Source: Fimbriimonas ginsengisoli Gsoil 348 (GTDB lineage Bacteria; Armatimonadota; Fimbriimonadia; Fimbriimonadales; Fimbriimonadaceae). Taken from it: a stretch of DNA of 64,000 bases. The DNA lies in the NCBI GenBank assembly GCA_945881865.1, contig CAMCVK010000003.1:186001-250000 (forward strand), written 5' to 3'. The translations under genes were made by a program, and so were the position numbers. Below are positions 59,866-64,000 of this stretch, piece after piece; within the stretch, counting starts at the first letter, position 1; each line of letters starts with the position of its first letter. The notes beneath the pieces were generated by a model. It had not been told where the DNA came from. It did not search any database and was given only the letters and a program-made list of their open reading frames with translations.

Positions 59866-60849
59866 ATGGAAAAAGTACGAGTAGCAATGGTAGGTTGCGG
59901 TGGATTTCAGCGCTACCGCGTCGGCAATTTGGAGAAGGTTCGCGAGGCCGAAATCGTCGCGTTGGTGGACACCAGCGACGAGCAGATCGCGATGATGCAA
60001 GAGCAGCGACCGGTAACCCGGGGCGCCGCGATTTACCACGACCTAGCCGACCTGCTGGCAAACGACAAGCCGGACGCGATCATGATCGCCACCCCGCACA
60101 CCCAGCACGTGGGTCAGATTTTGGCCGGCCTGCACGCCGGCGTCCACGTCTGCTGCGAGAAGCCGCTTGTCACCACGGTTGAAGACGCGCACCGCGTCAT
60201 CAAGGCACGCGATGAGGCCGGAAAGGTCGGCATGGTCAGCTACCAGCGCCACTTCCAGGCCGAGTTCCGCTACATCCGCGACGCCATCGTCAGCGGTCGA
60301 GCCGGCGCGGTTCAGTACATTCAGGTTCTCCAGACCCAGGAATGGCTTCGCGCGGTTGCAGGCACCTGGCGCCAGCAGCTTTCCCTTTCCGGTGGCGGCC
60401 AGCTGAACGACTCGGGCTCGCACGTGCTCGACATCGTGCTCTGGGTGACCGGTCTTTCGCCGCGAGCTGTCTCGGCCTACCTGGACAACAAGGGCACCGA
60501 GGTCGACATCAACTCGACGCTCTCGGTTTCGTTCCACGGCGGAGCGATGGGCAGCATCGCGATCATCGGCGACGGCATGTCCTGGCACGAGGACATCACG
60601 ATTACGTGCGAGAACATGGCGTTCTTTGTGCGTGATGGCAAGCTGACGATCGTCGACCGAGAAAGGAACCGCATGAAGGCCGAGCACCTGAGCGGCGGAT
60701 CGACGCCGGACCAGAACTTCATCCACGCCATTCTTGGCAAGGTAGAGTGCGAGTCGCCGTTCGAGTGCGGCCTCGAAGTCATCCGACTTACCGAAGCGGC
60801 TTGGGCAAGCGGTGCCCAGGGCGGCACTTCGGTCGCCGTTACGTCGTAA
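59866..60849 (+). CDS. Gfo/Idh/MocA-family oxidoreductase
   Basis: A 327-residue NAD(P)-dependent sugar or inositol dehydrogenase-like protein. The Rossmann start is VAMVGCGGFQRYRVGNLEKV; IATPHTQHVGQILAGLHAGV and HVCCEKPLVTTVEDA give the conserved EKP motif. SGGGQLNDSGSHVLDIVLWV contains the substrate-site segment (D-x3-H). AAGGA lies 13 nt upstream. Substrate cannot be named. Its stop is followed within 6 bp by the first hip operator palindrome. Confidence 0.92.
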   Translation: MEKVRVAMVGCGGFQRYRVGNLEKVREAEIVALVDTSDEQIAMMQEQRPVTRGAAIYHDLADLLANDKPDAIMIATPHTQHVGQILAGLHAGVHVCCEKPLVTTVEDAHRVIKARDEAGKVGMVSYQRHFQAEFRYIRDAIVSGRAGAVQYIQVLQTQEWLRAVAGTWRQQLSLSGGGQLNDSGSHVLDIVLWVTGLSPRAVSAYLDNKGTEVDINSTLSVSFHGGAMGSIAIIGDGMSWHEDITITCENMAFFVRDGKLTIVDRERNRMKAEHLSGGSTPDQNFIHAILGKVECESPFECGLEVIRLTEAAWASGAQGGTSVAVTS

Positions 60850-60854
60850 AACGA

Positions 60855-60892
60855 ATAGCCCAAATGTCAACGATCGTTGACATTTGGGCTAT
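60855..60892. promoter_or_regulatory. hip operator O1, perfect 38-bp palindrome
   Basis: A perfect 38-bp palindrome whose core is TGTCAACGATCGTTGACA (60865-60882). It starts 5 bp after the Gfo/Idh stop and may double as that gene's terminator hairpin. It is the most distant of three copies of the same core upstream of hipB. Confidence 0.75.
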
Positions 60893-60911
60893 CTAGCGAC
60901 AGTTATATGCG

Positions 60912-60957
60912 CTATGCATGCGTTTTGTCAGCGATCGTTGACAAAACGCATGCATAG
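60912..60957. promoter_or_regulatory. hip operator O2, 46-bp near-perfect palindrome
   Basis: Arms of 19 bp (CTATGCATGCGTTTTGTCA and its complement) flank GCGATCGT. The core TGTCAGCGATCGTTGACA (60926-60943) differs from O1 at one base. Its start is 61 bp after the O1 core. Confidence 0.75.
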
Positions 60958-60973
60958 TTTTGTTTTCTTGCGT

Positions 60974-60979
60974 TATACT
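60974..60979 (+). promoter_or_regulatory. -10 box of hipB
   Basis: TATACT ends exactly 6 nt before the hipB ATG (60986), so the mRNA is probably leaderless. It lies between O2 and O3; repressor bound at either would block it. Confidence 0.6.
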
Positions 60980-60983
60980 GCCG

Positions 60984-61010
60984 ATATGACAACGGACGTT
61001 GACATTTTGG
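60984..61010. promoter_or_regulatory. hip operator O3 over the hipB start codon
   Basis: The core TGACAACGGACGTTGACA (60987-61004) matches O1 at 15 of 18 positions and the right flank ATTTTGGC also resembles O1 (ATTTGGGC). It begins exactly 61 bp after the O2 core and covers the ATG, so binding would block transcription start or early elongation. Confidence 0.65.
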
Positions 61011-61201
61011 CGCTTGGAGACGGTCTCCGAATGCGGCGAGAGGCTCTGGATCTCAGTCAGAGCGACGTCGCCGAACTAGCCGGATGTAGCCGCGCCACCG
61101 TAGGCGAGATCGAGCGCGGGAAAGCCACCGCGCAGCTGGATAATGTCCTCGCGATCTGCCGAGTCCTCGGCTTGCGGATGATGTTGGAGCCGCGATCCTG
61201 A
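60986..61201 (+). CDS. hipB: HipB-like helix-turn-helix antitoxin
   Basis: A 71-residue XRE-family DNA-binding protein: GLRMRREALDLSQSDVAELAG then CSRATVGEIERGKATAQLDN forms the HTH, ending with VLAICRVLGLRMMLE. It is the usual antitoxin and autorepressor of a HipA kinase toxin and should bind the three operator copies around its promoter. Its stop overlaps the first codon of hipA (CTGA). Start chosen at ATG 60986, directly after TATACT. Confidence 0.9.
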   Translation: MTTDVDILALGDGLRMRREALDLSQSDVAELAGCSRATVGEIERGKATAQLDNVLAICRVLGLRMMLEPRS

Positions 61202-62358
61202 ATCCAAACTCGGTTGAGTCGCTCGTCGTCTTTCGCGGACATCGACCCGTGGCCGATTTGACCCGGTTGACGAACGGCTGCCGCCTAACCTACCGCGAAG
61301 ATGCCAACGAGCCGGTAGCGTGGACCATGCCCATTCGACGCGAGCCATACGAGACAACCGGCGACAACTTGCCGCCCTTCTTCGCTGGCTTGCTGCCGGA
61401 GGGTCGGCGGCTGGAGGCAATCCGCACGCGATACCGGATTGCGGCGGATGACCTGTTCACCTTGCTGGTTGCGACCGGCGGGAACACGATCGGCGACGTG
61501 TCCGTGAGCCCGGATGAACATGCCCCGCAGAACACCGATCCGATTAAAATCAGCAAGTTCTCGGACGTAAACCTATCCGAAATCTATCGAGAAATTCTTG
61601 GCGACCGGCCGGAATCTACTTCCGTCGCCGGTGTCGTGGAGAAGTTTTCGGCATCGTTGTCGGTTCCCGTGGTCGGTCGCCGACCAACCCAGCAACACAT
61701 CCTGAAGTTTGAGCCGGCTGAGTATCCCGGGCTGCTTCAGAACGAGCACTTCTTTATGGAGTTTGCCCGGGCCGGTGGTTTCCCCACCGCACGAACCCAG
61801 CTCGTGGAAGACGCCGTCGGAACACGGGCGATTCTTGTGGAGAGGTTTGACCGCACGAAATTAGACAAAATTCACACCGAGGACCTGTGCCAGTTGCTCG
61901 GACGATATCCACAGGATAAGTACAAGATCAGCGTCCGCGAGGTGGTGCAGCTCATCAAGAAAGTCTCGGCTGCGCCGGAGGCGGACATCGTTCAATTTCT
62001 GGCGATCTACCTGTTTCAGCATCTCATCGGCAACGCCGACTTCCATGCGAAGAACCTCAGCTTGTGGGTGCGTGACAGCGGTTGGGGAATTGCCCCGCTT
62101 TACGATGTGCTCTCGACTTGGCCCTACCGAAAGCAGCTTCCGGTCCAGCGGGCGGTGATGAAACTAGACGGGAAGGATGACCGATTCCGGTGGAGCGACT
62201 TTGAGGCGTTCCTGGCGCGGGAGGTCCCCAACCCGATGGGATCAATGCAACTTCTACGGCGAAGACTCGCAAAAATCATTCAGAGGGCAGATCGACTCGC
62301 ACCATATCCGGAGGTGGCGGAGGAGTTCCGCCACCGCCTCGACTCGCTAAACGGTTAG
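61198..62358 (+). CDS. hipA: HipA-family Ser/Thr kinase toxin
   Basis: About 386 residues if it starts at CTG 61198; GTG 61249 is the only other option. The CTG start keeps the expected first strand (SVESLVVFRGHRPVADLTRL), which GTG would cut, and has GGAG 8 nt upstream and a CTGA overlap with hipB. Kinase landmarks: the lid-like LPPFFAGLLPEGRRLEAI, the P-loop/Lys region SLSVPVVGRRPTQQHILKFEP (split in two parts here), the catalytic IGNADFHAKNLSLW and the metal-binding Asp in PLYDVLSTWPY. HipA phosphorylates tRNA synthetases such as GltX and induces dormancy. The P-loop lacks the usual GVQxK serine pattern, so substrate may differ. Confidence 0.88.
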   Translation: MNPNSVESLVVFRGHRPVADLTRLTNGCRLTYREDANEPVAWTMPIRREPYETTGDNLPPFFAGLLPEGRRLEAIRTRYRIAADDLFTLLVATGGNTIGDVSVSPDEHAPQNTDPIKISKFSDVNLSEIYREILGDRPESTSVAGVVEKFSASLSVPVVGRRPTQQHILKFEPAEYPGLLQNEHFFMEFARAGGFPTARTQLVEDAVGTRAILVERFDRTKLDKIHTEDLCQLLGRYPQDKYKISVREVVQLIKKVSAAPEADIVQFLAIYLFQHLIGNADFHAKNLSLWVRDSGWGIAPLYDVLSTWPYRKQLPVQRAVMKLDGKDDRFRWSDFEAFLAREVPNPMGSMQLLRRRLAKIIQRADRLAPYPEVAEEFRHRLDSLNG

Positions 62359-62912
62359 AATCGGTAACCAAGGAGCACGGCTACGCCGCGCGATTTCTCC
62401 TCGCCGTTCGCCGCGTAGCGCAATTCGCCGAACAGCTTTTCGGAGAGGTTGTAGCCGACGATGCCGGAGACACCCAGCTTCACGTTGTTCGAAACCTTCG
62501 CCGCCGGGAGGTTGCTTTCCGTCTTCGCAACGCCAACGCCAACGCCGTAGTAGAGTTCACTCGCGCCGCGATGGAACAGGATGTTGCCGCCGAGCGACCA
62601 AGTGTTGATCCCCCGCGTGGCCACCGTCTGGCGCGCTTCGTGGGTGCTGGCGAAGTACTCGGCTTCAATCGAGTACCGTTCGTTTTGAATAACCCGATAG
62701 GCAAGACCATACGCAAATCCGGCATCGCGCGAAATCCCATTCCCTTCGTAGGCCGGGAGCCACGCGCCCAGCCGAACCGAAAGCGGATGGCGTCCACTCA
62801 CGTTTTCGACCGGTGCAATGCTCACCATCGGCGGGGCGACGGGCACCGCCTCAGGAGTCTGGGCGAACCCGATGGAAGCAAGAAAGAGCGAACCAAGAGC
62901 GGCTTTCAGCAT
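62355..62912 (-). CDS. Outer-membrane beta-barrel-like protein
   Basis: A 185-residue exported protein (signal MLKAALGSLFLASIGFAQ). The rest consists of alternating strands with aromatic residues (VRLGAWLPAYEGNGISRDAG, YSIEAEYFAS, TWSLGGNILFHRG, LYYGVGVGVAK), ending VAVLLGYRF. The terminal aromatic Phe matches the outer-membrane barrel sorting signal. It is porin-like but small (about eight strands). An open frame upstream to 63287 is not coding; ATG 62912 starts the signal peptide. Its stop overlaps the hipA stop by 4 bp. Confidence 0.75.
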   Translation of the reverse strand: MLKAALGSLFLASIGFAQTPEAVPVAPPMVSIAPVENVSGRHPLSVRLGAWLPAYEGNGISRDAGFAYGLAYRVIQNERYSIEAEYFASTHEARQTVATRGINTWSLGGNILFHRGASELYYGVGVGVAKTESNLPAAKVSNNVKLGVSGIVGYNLSEKLFGELRYAANGEEKSRGVAVLLGYRF

Positions 62913-63021
62913 TTTTCCTATTTTGCCCGGAATCCAATCGGTAACGGAACCGGGTGGGGCCGCCGACAGGTTAACTGCCATTAGTTTGGAATCTGAAACT
63001 GCCCCGGTTCGAGGATGGACG

Positions 63022-63414
63022 GTGACGAGCCTCCTCCTCTCGCTGATCCTTCCCGCCATGCTGGTTGTCGTTGTCTCGCTGCAGCGCGACCCAGAAGCCG
63101 ATCCGCTGGCGCAGGCGGTAAGCATCGGCGCATTCGCCGCCGGAAACGTTGCCTTCGCGGGCAGTCTATGGGTTCTGCGGGCAGTGCCAAAACGGTTATC
63201 CGCCGCCGAAATCGTGCTGTTCCCGGTCGGATATGTGCTCACCTTGGCTCTCGCCGTCGCGGTCATTCTCACCCAAAAGACCGCCATAGAGCGCCCCCTT
63301 GAGCCGCTGATGCACGTCTACGTTTGGGCGCAGCCAACCCTGTTCATTCCGCTGGCGGTCGTGCAGTCGGCAATTCTCGCCACTTTGCAGGCCATCTCAA
63401 GCCGCCGCGGTTAG
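63022..63414 (+). CDS. Four-helix membrane protein
   Basis: A 130-residue inner-membrane protein with four hydrophobic helices (MTSLLLSLILPAMLVVVVSL; GAFAAGNVAFAGSLWVLRAV; IVLFPVGYVLTLALAVAVIL; VYVWAQPTLFIPLAVVQSAI). It starts at GTG 63022 with GAGGA 6 nt upstream; a TTG at 62986 is possible. Divergent from the barrel-protein gene and 17 bp before ribF. I do not recognise the family. Confidence 0.6.
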   Translation: MTSLLLSLILPAMLVVVVSLQRDPEADPLAQAVSIGAFAAGNVAFAGSLWVLRAVPKRLSAAEIVLFPVGYVLTLALAVAVILTQKTAIERPLEPLMHVYVWAQPTLFIPLAVVQSAILATLQAISSRRG

Positions 63415-63431
63415 TCGGTATCCTCCACGCG

Positions 63432-64000
63432 GTGCAGGTTCATTTTGGGGTCGGCGAGCTGGTGGTGGAATGGCCGGAAGCCGTAGTGTGCATTGGAACC
63501 TTCGACGGAGTGCACCGTGGTCATGTCGCCGTCATCGAAACCGCGGTTCGGCAGGCCCGAGACGCGGGATTGGTGGCCTGTCTGGTGACCTTCGACCGGC
63601 ATCCAGCCGCCATTCTTGCGCCGGAGCGCGCCCCGCAGCTCATCGCCCCGCTACAGGAGAACCTTCGCCGTTTCGCCGAATGCGGGCTTTCCGCCACCGT
63701 CGTGCTGCCGTTCGATGCCGAGCTTAGTCGTCAGTCGGCGGAGCGGTTCTTCCGCGACATTCTCCAAGACCGGCTCCGCGCCCGGCAGATTGTCGTTGGC
63801 CACGACTTCGCCATGGGGAACGGACGCGAGGGAACGACCGATTGGCTGGCCGCACGGATTCAAACGACGGTGGTCTCGCCCTTTGCGCTGGACGGCGAGC
63901 GGGTGAGCTCGAGCCGGATCCGCGAGGCGGTTGAACTGGGCGACGTCGCCCGGGCAAACCGCTTGCTGGGTAGGCCGTTTCGTTTCTCCGGCGTTGTGGT
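63432..64000 (+). CDS. ribF: Riboflavin kinase/FAD synthetase, 3' truncated by the window
   Basis: The first 189 residues of RibF, the bifunctional enzyme making FMN and FAD. The FAD synthetase N-terminal signature is VVCIGTFDGVHRGHVAV, followed by VTFDRHPAAILAPE, QIVVGHDFAMGNGREG and the SSSRIREAVELGDVARAN block, and it ends at the start of the kinase linker GRPFRFSGVVV. It starts at GTG 63432; no ATG is available in frame before the family N-terminus. The kinase domain lies beyond position 64000. Confidence 0.93.
   Translation, partial: MQVHFGVGELVVEWPEAVVCIGTFDGVHRGHVAVIETAVRQARDAGLVACLVTFDRHPAAILAPERAPQLIAPLQENLRRFAECGLSATVVLPFDAELSRQSAERFFRDILQDRLRARQIVVGHDFAMGNGREGTTDWLAARIQTTVVSPFALDGERVSSSRIREAVELGDVARANRLLGRPFRFSGVV

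Noticed and set aside
62913-63287. 5' extension of the outer-membrane protein gene
   Set aside because: The extra 125 codons overlap the divergent membrane-protein gene and are Thr/Ser/Arg-rich; a proper signal peptide starts at 62912.
1-64000. CRISPR array, insertion sequence or prophage
   Set aside because: No regularly spaced direct repeats, transposase, integrase or phage structural gene was found anywhere in the window.

Overview
This is a gene-dense, GC-rich bacterial chromosome segment of about 64 kb with no rRNA, tRNA, CRISPR array or insertion sequence that I could find. The cell is diderm: there is a lipid A gene (lpxB), an OmpA-type peptidoglycan-binding domain, a beta-barrel-like secreted protein and many lipoproteins. 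The mix of a DUF1592/DUF1552 'planctomycete-type' pair, an imuB-dnaE2 mutasome, GH26 and GH20 enzymes, a SCO1-like protein and several clade-restricted small proteins suggests Armatimonadota (Fimbriimonas-like) or a neighbouring lineage. That placement is inference, because no marker RNA is present.

Layout. 0-9 kb: a decayed gene end, a TM2 protein, an AAA+ ATPase, a GNAT and a DUF2339 membrane protein. Then come a KdpD-like hybrid histidine kinase, an ECF sigma factor followed by three small stress-type genes with stop/start overlaps, and a KdpE/OmpR-like regulator. 9-15 kb: RtcB RNA ligase, a GH26 mannanase, a secreted metallopeptidase, a PhyH dioxygenase, and a GNAT-ArsR-SDR operon with a long dyad. 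15-20.4 kb: a five-gene operon in which an ABC-importer-like solute-binding domain is fused to an OmpA domain, followed by a permease, an ATPase and two membrane or coiled-coil proteins. This is the best candidate for an undescribed system. 20.4-22.8 kb: a compact three-gene cassette around an HExxH metallopeptidase, unlike its neighbours. 23-33.7 kb: a trans-sulfuration enzyme, alaS, small membrane-associated genes, the DUF1592/DUF1552 pair and a pterin dehydratase. 33.8-47.2 kb: a transglutaminase-like lipoprotein, an M42 peptidase, a VOC dioxygenase, pyrC, maf, a DtxR-type regulator, a TlpA-like lipoprotein, a secreted nuclease-like protein, a tiny lipoprotein, a PP2C phosphatase, queC and a nitrilase-family hydrolase. 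47-64 kb: an orphan RbsC-type permease, GH20, cutC, a SCO1-like protein, Hsp20, a 3-methyladenine glycosylase, imuB-dnaE2, lpxB, a Gfo/Idh/MocA oxidoreductase, a hipBA module with three evenly spaced operators, an outer-membrane protein and the start of ribF.

Regulatory sequence is unusually legible. At least a dozen genes have a TANNNT-like box about 6-7 nt before the start codon, consistent with leaderless transcripts. Three operator copies lie exactly 61 bp apart at hipBA. A 14-bp motif is repeated before the ECF sigma gene and before its downstream small genes. Most gene-to-gene gaps are under 150 bp and none exceeds 300 bp. Convergent genes often overlap by 10-30 bp, so many gene ends share DNA.
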